Program-made: the position numbers and the translations under genes
In this document: positions 40,635-48,730 of the stretch, piece by piece
How positions within the stretch are numbered: position 1 is the first letter of the stretch
How the letters are laid out: each line of letters begins with the position of its first letter
NCBI RefSeq assembly: GCF_900109355.1
Contig: NZ_FOBF01000004.1
Location: 496,001-560,000, forward strand
Length of the DNA stretch: 64,000 nt
Direction: 5' to 3'
DNA from: Nonomuraea pusilla
Lineage (GTDB): Bacteria > Actinomycetota > Actinomycetes > Streptosporangiales > Streptosporangiaceae
The notes under the pieces: model-generated
The model's input: the letters and a program-made list of their open reading frames with translations, nothing else
Told to the model about the DNA's origin: nothing
Databases searched by the model: none

Positions 40635-41945
40635 ATGAAATTTCGGGCTTGTCTTGCCGTGCTGGTGCTGGCGACCGGCTGCGGCGCCGCCCAGAGCTCC
40701 GGCGACGGGACGACCACCCTGACGTACGCGCTCTGGGACGACGTGCAGCAGGGCGCCTACCAGCAGTGCGCCGACGCCTTCAGCAAGGCCAACCCCGGCA
40801 TCAGCATCAAGATCTCGCAGAACGCCTGGGACCAGTACTGGCAGAACCTCACCACCCAGATGGTGTCAGGCGGCGCCCCCGACGTGATCACGATGCAGGC
40901 CTCCTACTACCCGCAGTTCGTCAAGAACGGGCAGCTGCTCGACATCGAGCCGATGGTCAAGGCCGACAAGGTGGACCTCGGCCAGTACCGGCCCGGCCTG
41001 GCCGAGCTGTGGGTCAAGGACGGCGAGCGCTACGGCCTGCCGAAGGACTGGGACACCATAGCCGTCGTGTACAACACCGGGCTGGCCAAGCGCGCCGGGG
41101 TGGACCTGTCCGACCTGACCTGGAACCCCGCCGACGGCGGCACGTTCGAGAAGGCCATCGCCAGGCTCACCGTCGACGCCAACGGCAAGCGCGGCGACGA
41201 GCCCGGCTTCGACAAGACCAAGGTCGCCGTGTACGGCATCATGCCCGAGCTGAACGACGGCTCGCAGGGCCAGAACGGCTGGGGCGACCTCGCCGTCTCC
41301 AACGGCTTCGACTACATCGACAAGAACCCGTTCGGCACCAAGTACTTCTACGACAGCCCGAAGCTGGCCGAGACCGCCACCTGGTTCCGCCGCCTCATCG
41401 AGAAGGGCTACGCGCCGCCGTACGACAAGACCAGCTCGCTCGGCATCGACGCCGTGCTCACCTCCGGCAAGGCGGCGCTCGGCATCACCGGGTCGTGGAT
41501 GATCCAGACCTACCTCGGCTCCACCGAGCAGAAGTTCGCGTTCGCGCCGCTGCCGAAGGGGCCGGAAGGCCGCAAGTCCGCCTTCAACGGGCTGGCCGAC
41601 GTCATCTACGCCGGCACCGAGCACAAGGACGCCGCCTGGAAGTGGGTCAAGTTCCTCGGCTCGGCCGCCTGCCAGGACATCGTCGCCGACAACGCCGTGG
41701 TGTTCCCGGCCGTCTCGTCGTCCGGCGAACGCGCGCTGAAGGCCCACCAGGCGAAGGGCAGGGACGTGGACGCGTTCGTGCAGGCCGCCGAGGACACCTT
41801 CCTGCTCCCCGTCAGCGACCACGGCGACGAGATCAACCAGATCGTCTCCACCGCGATGGAGGAGATCTGGCTCGGCAGGAAGGACGCCACCACCGCGTTG
41901 ACCGCCGCCAACCAGCAGGTCAACGCCCTGTTCACCGGTAACTGA
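40635..41945 (+). CDS. Sugar ABC transporter substrate-binding lipoprotein
   Basis: 436-residue extracellular family 1 binding protein. The signal peptide MKFRACLAVLVLATGC has lipobox ATGC with Cys 16, so it is lipid-anchored outside the membrane. Domain features: TLTYALWDDVQQGAYQQCAD, ISIKISQNAWDQYWQNLTTQ and ITGSWMIQTYLGST, typical of the CUT1 family. ATG follows the second permease stop by three bases with GGGGTAGAG as ribosome site. Aromatic residues are abundant, fitting an oligosaccharide ligand. The ligand is inferred from the secreted GH114 enzyme encoded next. Confidence 0.94.
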   Translation: MKFRACLAVLVLATGCGAAQSSGDGTTTLTYALWDDVQQGAYQQCADAFSKANPGISIKISQNAWDQYWQNLTTQMVSGGAPDVITMQASYYPQFVKNGQLLDIEPMVKADKVDLGQYRPGLAELWVKDGERYGLPKDWDTIAVVYNTGLAKRAGVDLSDLTWNPADGGTFEKAIARLTVDANGKRGDEPGFDKTKVAVYGIMPELNDGSQGQNGWGDLAVSNGFDYIDKNPFGTKYFYDSPKLAETATWFRRLIEKGYAPPYDKTSSLGIDAVLTSGKAALGITGSWMIQTYLGSTEQKFAFAPLPKGPEGRKSAFNGLADVIYAGTEHKDAAWKWVKFLGSAACQDIVADNAVVFPAVSSSGERALKAHQAKGRDVDAFVQAAEDTFLLPVSDHGDEINQIVSTAMEEIWLGRKDATTALTAANQQVNALFTGN

Positions 41946-42107
41946 GGAGGTTCGTACACCGAGGCTGGCGCGTGCCCTGCAGAACTCCCTGGGCCGCGCC
42001 ACTCCGCGGGCTGCCAGGGCCGGCAGGCGCGGAGAGTGCGGAACAGCCCGTCGCAAGGGGCCTGTCTATCACCACTGTCCATCACCACCTGTCATGTGAG
42101 GAGAGAC

Positions 42108-43010
42108 ATGCGTTTCCTGACAGCGATCACGGCCGCCTGCGCGATGCTGGCGGCCGGGCTGGGAGCAGCTTCACCGGCCGCGGCGTCACCGGCGTCCTCG
42201 GCGGCGCCTTCGACGGCGGCGTCCTCGGCGGCGGCGTCACGGGCGGACCTGCCCGCGCCCGTCGCGTGCCCCGGGTGCTGGCGTCCCGCGCTGAACACCA
42301 GCTGGCAGTGGCAGCTGTCCACGGTGCCCGCCGAACCCTTCCTCGACGTCGTCATGTACGACATCGACGGCTTCAACGCCACCGCCGCCACCGTGCGCCG
42401 GCTGCACGAGACCAAGGCCGGGCGCAAGGTCGTCTGCTACCTCAGCGCCGGCTCGTACGAGGACTGGCGCCCCGACGCCGGCGCCTTCCCCGCCTCCGTC
42501 CTCGGCAAGCCCCTGGACGGCTGGGAGGGCGAGCGCTGGCTCGACATCCGCCGGTACGACGGCGAGCTCGGCCAGATCATGCGGGCCCGCCTGGACATGT
42601 GCAAGGCCAAGGGCTTCGACGCCGTCGAGTTCGACAACGTCGACGGATACACCAACGACAGCGGCTTCCAGCTGACGGCCGACGACCAGCTCCGCTACAA
42701 CGCCTGGCTGGCCAACGAGGCCCACCAGCGCGGGCTGTCCGCCGGGCTGAAGAACGACATCCCGCAGATCCCGCGCCTGCTGCCGTACTTCGACTGGGCG
42801 CTGAACGAGCAGTGCTGGCAGTACAAGGAGTGCACCACCGCCCAGAACGGCGACTACGGCTACGACCAGTTCGTGCGCGCCGGCAAGGCCGTCTTCACCG
42901 TGGAGTACAAGCTGGCCACGTCGCAGTTCTGCTCCAAGTCCAACGCCCAGAACTTCAACTCGCTGAAGAAGCGGCTGGAGCTCGACGCCTACCGCGTCGC
43001 CTGCCGCTGA
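42108..43010 (+). CDS. Secreted endo-alpha-1,4-polygalactosaminidase (GH114)
   Basis: 300 residues: Sec signal peptide (RFLTAITAACAMLAAGLGAA), an Ala-Ser linker, then the GH114 barrel. Family blocks are complete: MYDIDGFNA, KVVCYLSAGSYEDWRPDAG, GWEGERWLDIRRYD, GFDAVEFDNVDGYTND and DWALNEQCWQYKEC. Known members cut alpha-1,4-linked galactosamine polymers such as those of fungal walls. ATG at 42108 follows GAGGAGAGAC. It lies 162 bases after the binding-protein gene, same strand, and a hairpin after it closes the locus. This is the best clue to the substrate of the whole cluster. Confidence 0.93.
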   Translation: MRFLTAITAACAMLAAGLGAASPAAASPASSAAPSTAASSAAASRADLPAPVACPGCWRPALNTSWQWQLSTVPAEPFLDVVMYDIDGFNATAATVRRLHETKAGRKVVCYLSAGSYEDWRPDAGAFPASVLGKPLDGWEGERWLDIRRYDGELGQIMRARLDMCKAKGFDAVEFDNVDGYTNDSGFQLTADDQLRYNAWLANEAHQRGLSAGLKNDIPQIPRLLPYFDWALNEQCWQYKECTTAQNGDYGYDQFVRAGKAVFTVEYKLATSQFCSKSNAQNFNSLKKRLELDAYRVACR

Positions 43011-43024
43011 CCGAAGCCGCACCG

Positions 43025-43064
43025 CCGTCGGGGGACGTCGGCCGCCACCCGCGTCCCCTGACGG
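43025..43064 (+). terminator. Hairpin ending the glycoside/ABC locus
   Basis: CCGTC-G-GGGGACG (43025-43037) pairs with CGTCCCC-T-GACGG (43052-43064), 12 pairs with one mismatch, 15 bases after the GH114 stop. Confidence 0.65.
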
Positions 43065-43119
43065 CGCTCCACGGAAGGAGGCGGTGGCGGCCGGAGGCGG
43101 GACGTCGTATGGTCACCGG

Positions 43120-43911
43120 ATGACGACAGTGCTCTGTGTCCCCCAGTGGCAGGGCTCCGCCTCCGGCCACGCGCCCCGCCTGGCGCCCGGCGCCCTCCGC
43201 GCCGCCGGCCTGGTCCCCGCCGACGCCCGCGTCACGGTGCCCGTCCTGGACGACCCCGGGGAGAAACGCGACGGCACGCGCGCCCTCGACGTGCTCGTGG
43301 AGAACCTGCGCCGCACCGAGGAGGCCCTGGCCGGCATCGACGACGCCGTCATCACCGTCGGCGGCGACTGCGGCGTCGACCTCGCCCCGATCACCGCCGC
43401 CCGCGCCCGACACGGCGACCGGCTGACCGTCCTCTGGATCGACGCGCACCCCGACGTGTACCACCCCGACACCCTGCCCTCGGGCGCGTTCCACGGCATG
43501 GTCCTGCGCACCCTGCTCGGCGACGGCCCGGCGCCGCTCACCCCGGCGCGTCCGCTGGACCCCGCCCAGGTGATCCTCGCCGGGGTGCGCGCGGGCGACG
43601 TGACCGAGCGCGACTACCTGCGCAGGACGGGGCTGCGGGTCCACGGCGTCGAGGACGTCGAGGCCGCCTTCGACGGCGTCACCGGCCCGGTCTACGTCCA
43701 CATCGACCTGGACGTCCTCGACCCGGAGGCGTTCGGCTCGGTCTGCTACCCGGAGCCGGGCGGCCTGCTCCCCGACCGCCTGATCGACCTCGTGGCCGCG
43801 CTGGACGGCGTCGTGGGGGCCGCCATCACCGAACACGCCCCGGCCCCGGGCCCCGCCGACGACAGGGAAACCGCCGTCATCCACCGCCTGGCGTCGGCCC
43901 TCCCCCTGTGA
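43120..43911 (+). CDS. Arginase/agmatinase-family hydrolase
   Basis: 263-residue ureohydrolase-fold protein. The Mn-site motifs are ITVGGDCGVDLAPI, WIDAHPDVYHP and YVHIDLDVLDPE; DAHxD and DxDxxD are kept, but the first ligand, His in the usual GGDHS, is Cys (GGDC), a substitution typical of a distinct actinobacterial arginase-like group. Such members may be arginase, agmatinase or formiminoglutamase-like. ATG at 43120 is preferred to a frame extension upstream. The nearby P5C dehydrogenase and proline dehydrogenase could take up ornithine-derived carbon, which is suggestive only. Confidence 0.87.
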   Translation: MTTVLCVPQWQGSASGHAPRLAPGALRAAGLVPADARVTVPVLDDPGEKRDGTRALDVLVENLRRTEEALAGIDDAVITVGGDCGVDLAPITAARARHGDRLTVLWIDAHPDVYHPDTLPSGAFHGMVLRTLLGDGPAPLTPARPLDPAQVILAGVRAGDVTERDYLRRTGLRVHGVEDVEAAFDGVTGPVYVHIDLDVLDPEAFGSVCYPEPGGLLPDRLIDLVAALDGVVGAAITEHAPAPGPADDRETAVIHRLASALPL

Positions 43912-43990
43912 CCACAAGGGGAAAGAGCCTTCTTGCATGCATATTGGTGATGGCCAAGATCGCTGCTGATGAGCCGGTCCCGTACGACCC

Positions 43991-44116
43991 CGTCAGAGGT
44001 TGGCGCACAAGGTGCACGCCCCGGCGTTGATCGACGTGGAGATCGCTTCGGTGGTGCGCGGGCACGTGATCACGAGTAAACCGGAGGTGCGGATCTCCGA
44101 GGCGCGAGCCACCGCC
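43991..44116 (+). pseudogene. Relic of a VapC-type PIN-domain toxin gene
   Basis: One plus frame reads RLAHKVHAPALIDVEIASVV then RGHVITSKPEVRISEARA, which matches the middle of VapC toxins (APxLLDxEVxxVLRG...GxxSExRA), including the conserved Glu. Neither the N-terminal catalytic Asp region nor the C-terminal half is present and there is no antitoxin gene, so it is a remnant. The rest of the gap 43912-44172 holds no gene. Confidence 0.6.
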
Positions 44117-44119
44117 GAA

Positions 44120-44153
44120 GGTCCCCGGGTCTCGCGTGTGAGACCCGGGGACC
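44120..44153 (-). terminator. Perfect 14-bp hairpin after pruA
   Basis: GGTCCCCGGGTCTC (44120-44133), loop GCGTGT, GAGACCCGGGGACC (44140-44153). It lies 20 bases beyond the minus-strand pruA stop. Confidence 0.75.
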
Positions 44154-44172
44154 GCTGCTCGGCAGGCAGACG

Positions 44173-45798
44173 TCAGCCCATGTGCGGGTAGCGGTGGTCG
44201 GTCGGCGGGACGAAGGTCTCCTTGATCGTGCGGGCGTTCACCCAGCGGATCAGGTTGAAGATCGAGCCGGCCTTGTCGTTGGTGCCGGAGGCGCGCGCGC
44301 CGCCGAACGGCTGCTGGCCGACCACGGCGCCCGTCGGCTTGTCGTTGACGTAGAAGTTGCCCGCCGCGAAGCGGAGCTTCTCCGACGCCGCCGCGATCGC
44401 GTAGCGGTCGTCGGCGATGATCGAGCCGGTCAGCGCGTACGGCGAGACGCTCTCCATCTGGTCGAGCACCCGGTCGAAGTCGGCGTCGTCGTAGACGTGG
44501 ACGCCGAGGATCGGCCCGAAGTACTCCTTGACGAAGATCTCGTCGGTCGGGTCGGCGCACTCCAGCACGGTCGGCCTGACGAAGTAGCCGACGGAGTCGT
44601 CGTACGAGCCGGTGAGGACGTCGATGCTCGACGACTCGCGCGCCCGGTCGATGGCGGCCTTGTGCTTGGCGAAGGCCCGCGCGTCGATGACGGCGCCCAT
44701 GAACGTGGACAGGTCGGCGGCGACGTCGCCGACGGTCAGCGACTCGGCCACGGCGACGAAGTCGTCACGCATCCGGTTCCACAGCGAGCGCGGCACGTAG
44801 GCGCGGGAGGCGGCGGAGCACTTCTGGCCCTGGTACTCGAAGGCGCCCCTGACGAGGGCGGTCTGGAGCACGGCCGGGTCGGCGGAGGGGTGGGCGAGGA
44901 CGAAGTCCTTGCCGCCGGTCTCGCCGACGAGGCGCGGGTAGGAGTGGTACGAGCCGATGTTCGAGCCGACGGTCGCCCACAGGTGCTGGAACGTGGCGGT
45001 GGAGCCGGTGAAGTGGATGCCGGCGAGCGCCGGGTGGCCGAGCGCCACCTCGGAGACGGCCTGGCCGTTGCCGGTGACGAGGTTGATGACGCCCGGAGGC
45101 AGGCCCGCCGCCTCCAGCAGCCGCATCGTGAAGTGCGCGGCGAACTGCTGCGTGGGCGACGGCTTCCAGACGACGACGTTGCCCATGAGCGCGGCGGACG
45201 TCGGCAGGTTGCCGGCGATGGCGGTGAAGTTGAACGGCGTGATCGCCAGCACGAACCCTTCGAGGGGCCGGTACTCCATCCGGTTCCACACGCCGGGCGA
45301 CGAGACGGGCTGCTCGGCGTAGAGCTGGCGCGCGTACGCCACGTTGAACCGCAGGAAGTCGATCAGCTCGCAGGCCGAGTCGATCTCCGCCTGCTGCGCC
45401 GACTTGGACTGGCCGAGGACGGTGGCGGCGTTGAGCGTCGCCCGCCACGGCCCGGCCAGCAGGTCGGCGGCCCGCAGGAAGACGGCCGCGCGCTCGTCGA
45501 ACGACAGCGCCCGCCAGGCGGGGGCGGCCGCCAGCGCGCTGTCGATCGCCTCCTTCACGTCCTGGGCCGTAGCGTCGTTGGTACGGCCCAGGACGGAGGC
45601 GTGGTTGTGCGGTTGGACCACGTCGATGGACGGACCGCCGCCGAGCCGCTGCTCGCCGCCGATCGTCATGGTGAGCTCGGCCGAGGCGCCGGCGAGCTCC
45701 TTGATGCGCGCTTCCAGCGCCGTCCGCTCGGCGCTGCCCGGCGCGTAGCCGAGCACGGGCTCGTTCGCCGGCACGGGGACGTTGCTGATGGCGTCCAT
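44173..45798 (-). CDS. pruA: L-glutamate gamma-semialdehyde (P5C) dehydrogenase
   Basis: NAD-dependent aldehyde dehydrogenase, 541 residues, second step of proline breakdown to glutamate. LAITPFNFTAIAGNLPTSAA, the glutamate region VGETGGKDFVLAHPSAD and the catalytic cysteine in YQGQKCSAASRAYVP are the P5CDH type 1 (eukaryotic-like) signatures; EYFGPILGVHVYDD and the C-terminal GGARASGTNDKAG follow. ATG at 45796-45798 directly abuts the stop of the proline dehydrogenase gene, so the two form one operon. Confidence 0.97.
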   Translation of the reverse strand: MDAISNVPVPANEPVLGYAPGSAERTALEARIKELAGASAELTMTIGGEQRLGGGPSIDVVQPHNHASVLGRTNDATAQDVKEAIDSALAAAPAWRALSFDERAAVFLRAADLLAGPWRATLNAATVLGQSKSAQQAEIDSACELIDFLRFNVAYARQLYAEQPVSSPGVWNRMEYRPLEGFVLAITPFNFTAIAGNLPTSAALMGNVVVWKPSPTQQFAAHFTMRLLEAAGLPPGVINLVTGNGQAVSEVALGHPALAGIHFTGSTATFQHLWATVGSNIGSYHSYPRLVGETGGKDFVLAHPSADPAVLQTALVRGAFEYQGQKCSAASRAYVPRSLWNRMRDDFVAVAESLTVGDVAADLSTFMGAVIDARAFAKHKAAIDRARESSSIDVLTGSYDDSVGYFVRPTVLECADPTDEIFVKEYFGPILGVHVYDDADFDRVLDQMESVSPYALTGSIIADDRYAIAAASEKLRFAAGNFYVNDKPTGAVVGQQPFGGARASGTNDKAGSIFNLIRWVNARTIKETFVPPTDHRYPHMG

Positions 45799-46716
45799 TT
45801 ACTTACCCCCAAGGGCGCGAAGGAAGAAGGCGACGTTGGCGGGCCGTTCGGCCAGGCGGCGCATGAAGTAGCCGTACCAGTCGTCGCCGTAAGGGATGTA
45901 CACGCGGACCGTGTGACCGGCTCCGGCCAGGGCCTCCTGCCGGTCGGTACGGATTCCGTAGAGCATCTGGTACTCGTAGTCGCCGATCGACCGGCCGAAG
46001 CGGTCGGCGAGCAGCTCGGTGATCGAGATCAGGCGGTCGTCGTGCGTCGCCAGCATGGGATACCCCTTGCCCGCCATGAGGATGCGCAGGCACCGGACGT
46101 ACGCCTTGTCCACGGCGGCCTTGCCCTGGTGGGCGACGGAGGCGGGCTCCCGGTAGGCGCCCTTGACGAGCCGGACGCGCGAGCCCTCCGCCGACAGGTC
46201 GCGGCAGTCGGCCTCGCTGCGGAACAGGTACGCCTGGATCGCCACGCCGGTCGCCGGGTAGTCGGCGCGCAGCTCGCGCAGGATCGACAGCGTCGAGTCG
46301 ACGGTGGTGTGGTCCTCCATGTCGAGGGTGACGGTGGACCCGTTGGCGTCGGCGGCGGCGCAGATGGCGCGGGCGTGGTCCAGCGCCATGGCGTCGTCGA
46401 GCGCCTGGCCGACGGCCGACAGCTTCACCGAGACCTCGCCGCCCCGGCCGAGCCCGAGGGGACGCATCGCGTCGAGCAGCGTGATGTAGGCCTGCGCGGT
46501 GGCCTTGGCGGCGCCCGCGTCGCGGGTCTCCTCGCCGAGGTGGTCGACGGTGACGGCGAGGCCGGCGTCGCGCAGCCGTTCGATGGCGGCGCGGGCGTCC
46601 TCGACGCTCTCGCCCGCCACGAACCGCTCGACGACCTTCCGGGTGAGCGGGAAGCCGGAGACGGATCGGCGCACGAGGCCGCTCCGCGAGGCGGCGAGTA
46701 GCAGTTGACCGAGCAT
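45799..46716 (-). CDS. putA: Proline dehydrogenase (monofunctional)
   Basis: FAD-dependent oxidation of proline to P5C, 305 residues, the short Gram-positive/actinobacterial form not fused to the dehydrogenase. VSVKLSAVGQALDD, LDMEDHTTVDSTLSIL, AIQAYLFRSEADC, RLVKGAYREPASV and the end block FYEYQMLYGIR-like (DYEYQMLYGIRTDRQ) are the barrel motifs. ATG at 46714-46716 with GGAAAGC. It diverges from a PucR-type regulator across 76 bases, the arrangement known for proline-responsive PutR-like activators. Symbol putA is used loosely for the monofunctional enzyme (also called prodh). Confidence 0.95.
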   Translation of the reverse strand: MLGQLLLAASRSGLVRRSVSGFPLTRKVVERFVAGESVEDARAAIERLRDAGLAVTVDHLGEETRDAGAAKATAQAYITLLDAMRPLGLGRGGEVSVKLSAVGQALDDAMALDHARAICAAADANGSTVTLDMEDHTTVDSTLSILRELRADYPATGVAIQAYLFRSEADCRDLSAEGSRVRLVKGAYREPASVAHQGKAAVDKAYVRCLRILMAGKGYPMLATHDDRLISITELLADRFGRSIGDYEYQMLYGIRTDRQEALAGAGHTVRVYIPYGDDWYGYFMRRLAERPANVAFFLRALGGK

Positions 46717-46758
46717 GCTTTCCAGTCTAAAAACCCAGCTCAGAGCATGCCATTGACG

Positions 46759-46770
46759 GCGGTAACGCCA
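46759..46770. promoter_or_regulatory. Short palindrome between putA and the PucR-type gene
   Basis: GGCGGTAACGCC is a 4-bp dyad around GTAA in the 76-base divergent gap. It is a candidate site for the adjacent regulator but short enough to arise by chance. Confidence 0.3.
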
Positions 46771-46792
46771 GATGTGGCAGGCTGTCATACAA

Positions 46793-47860
46793 ATGCACAA
46801 CACCGCCGATCTACAGGAGCTCGTCGACGAGATCGCCGCCCGGCTGGGGGCGTCCGCGACGCTGGAGGACCGCTCGTTCCGTCTGCTCGCGTACGGCGCG
46901 CAGCACGGCGACATCGACACCGTCCGCCAGGAGTCGATCCTGCGCAGGCGCGCCACGGGGGAGGTGCGCGAGTACTTCGAGCGCTACGGCATCGCCAGGG
47001 CGGGCGGCCCGGTCAGGATCCCGGCGGACGCCGACCTGAAGGTGCTGGCCCGGGTGTGCTGGCCGCTGCGGCACGGCGACGTGACGTACGGCTACCTGTG
47101 GCTGCTCGACGACGGCCGGCTGCCGGAGGCGACGCTGCGGACGGCGGCGCCGCTGGTGGCCAGGGCCGCCGCCGCGCTCGCGCAGGAGGCGAGGAGCCGC
47201 CAGGACCTCGGGCGGGGCCTGCGCGCCCTGCTGTCGGGCGACCCGGAGGAGCGGGCCACCGCCACGATCGAGGTGCCGGGCCCGGTCACGGCGATCGCGG
47301 TGCGCGAGTCGGAGGAGCGGGTCGCCGCCCTGTGGACGCTGCCGCGCGGCGTGCTCGCCCGCGCCGGCTCGCCGGTGGCGCTGCTCGCCCCCGCGCACCT
47401 GGCGGCCGAGGTGGCGCAGACGGTGCAGAGCGCGTACGGCACCGCGGCGGGCGTCGGCGGGGCCAGGCCCGACCCGGCGGACGCCTGGCAGAGCTGGCGC
47501 GAGGCCAGGCAGGCGCTGCGGGTCGCCGAGCACTTCCCGAGGTTCGCGCCGGTCGCCCGCTGGGAGGACCTCGGCGTGCACCGGCTGCTGGCCAGGCTGG
47601 GCCAGTCGGACCTGCGCGAGCTGGCCGCGGAGACGGCAGGGCTGGACGCGGAGCTGGCCCAGAGCGTGGAGACGTACCTCGACCTGGGCGGGCACGCCCA
47701 GAAGACGGCCGCCGAGCTGGGCGTGCACCGCCAGACGCTGTACTACCGGCTGGGCAAGGCCGAGCGGCTGACGCACCGCGACCTGTCGGACGGCGACGAC
47801 CGGCTGGCAGTGCACCTCGCGCTGAAGGCGGCCAGGCTCCTCGGCCGAGGCGCGACGTAG
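46793..47860 (+). CDS. PucR/CdaR-family regulator, probable proline-catabolism activator
   Basis: 355 residues: an N-terminal ligand region (ELVDEIAARLGASATLEDRS), a GGDEF-like/CdaR middle, and a C-terminal PucR HTH: VETYLDLGGHAQKTAAELGV, HRQTLYYRLGKAERLTHRDL. That HTH is the PucR_30 signature. The ATG at 46793 is chosen over one seven codons upstream because GGCAGG precedes it, though neither site is strong. Divergent from putA-pruA; in related actinobacteria the equivalent gene (putR) activates these genes with proline. Here that role is inferred from position. Confidence 0.88.
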   Translation: MHNTADLQELVDEIAARLGASATLEDRSFRLLAYGAQHGDIDTVRQESILRRRATGEVREYFERYGIARAGGPVRIPADADLKVLARVCWPLRHGDVTYGYLWLLDDGRLPEATLRTAAPLVARAAAALAQEARSRQDLGRGLRALLSGDPEERATATIEVPGPVTAIAVRESEERVAALWTLPRGVLARAGSPVALLAPAHLAAEVAQTVQSAYGTAAGVGGARPDPADAWQSWREARQALRVAEHFPRFAPVARWEDLGVHRLLARLGQSDLRELAAETAGLDAELAQSVETYLDLGGHAQKTAAELGVHRQTLYYRLGKAERLTHRDLSDGDDRLAVHLALKAARLLGRGAT

Positions 47861-47890
47861 CGCCGGCGTCGCCGGCCGGGCCCGCCCCGG

Positions 47891-48601
47891 TCAGCGGGCC
47901 TTGTAGATCTTCACCCAGTCGACGTACATGGAGACCGTGGGCGGGGTGCCGGCGTCGCGGCAGCGCGGCTCGCACACCACGTCGTTCTGCAGGGCGAGAC
48001 CCATCCTCCTGCCGTCGGGGACGAGGTCGCCGCGGTAGTCCCACAGCTTCCTGCCGTCGAGCCAGAAGGTCAGCCTGCCCGGCAGCCAGTCGACGGCGAC
48101 GGTGTGCCAGCGGGTGAAGTCGGCCCGCAACGGCCGCCGCGCCCGGCCGTCCTCGCCGTGGACGAAGATCCCGCCGCCCTGCCGGCGCGGGTCGACGATC
48201 TCGGCGAAGTCCACCTCGGCGTGTTCGCCGCCGCCGTCGGCGGGCCACAGCAGCGCCACCGGCGTGTACCCGGCTCCGGCCTCGGCGCGGAACCTCACCT
48301 CCCACCGGCCGTACTGCTGGGCGAGGCGGCTCGCGACGCCGCCGGACAGGTCGCGCCCGCCGTAGTCGCCGCCCTTGAGGCGTAGCACGCCGTTCGCGAC
48401 GGTCGTCGCCCTGCCGGTGCGCGGGTTCCTGGCCGCGCCGGGGGAGTGGTAGACCATCCACCTGCCGGTGTCGAGGGACGGGCCGTCGAAGTTCTCGACG
48501 AGGACGGGCGCGCCCCAGCTCGACGCCTGCGCGCTCTGGGGGAGGGCGACGGCGGCGAGGAGCGCCGCCGCGGCCACGAGGGAACCACGCATGCGCCCCA
48601 T
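47891..48601 (-). CDS. Secreted GH16 glycoside hydrolase
   Basis: 236 residues with a Sec signal peptide (GRMRGSLVAAAALLAAVALP, cleavage near AQA-SS) and a GH16 jelly-roll. The catalytic ExDxxE motif reads HAEVDFAEIVDPRR; FRAEAGAGYTPVALLWPADG and WHTVAVDWLPGRLTFWLDGR are the flanking strands. Enzymes of this type cut beta-1,3/1,4-glucans or other beta-linked polymers. A missing beta-bulge residue pattern (ExDxxE rather than ExDxE) places it with laminarinase-like members. Start ATG 48599-48601; an ATG three codons later is possible. Confidence 0.9.
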   Translation of the reverse strand: MGRMRGSLVAAAALLAAVALPQSAQASSWGAPVLVENFDGPSLDTGRWMVYHSPGAARNPRTGRATTVANGVLRLKGGDYGGRDLSGGVASRLAQQYGRWEVRFRAEAGAGYTPVALLWPADGGGEHAEVDFAEIVDPRRQGGGIFVHGEDGRARRPLRADFTRWHTVAVDWLPGRLTFWLDGRKLWDYRGDLVPDGRRMGLALQNDVVCEPRCRDAGTPPTVSMYVDWVKIYKAR

Positions 48602-48690
48602 CAAAGCAAAGATCTCACTCCTGTAACACCCCCGGGAGCGCGCCGGGCGGCGTCCCGGCCGGCGCGCCGCGGCGCCGGGCGGGCTCGGGC

Positions 48691-48730
48691 GTGGTCAGGT
48701 GCGGTCAGGCGCGGTCAGGCGTGGTCAGGC
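48691..48730. repeat. 10-bp tandem repeat GTGGTCAGGC, four units
   Basis: GTGGTCAGGT, GCGGTCAGGC, GCGGTCAGGC and GTGGTCAGGC are contiguous; the last contains the stop codon of the glycosyltransferase gene at 48725-48727. Confidence 0.8.

Noticed and set aside
46759..46792. Leaderless start of the PucR-type gene at 46793
   Set aside because: CATACA lies near but spacing to any -35 is not convincing; start mode left open.
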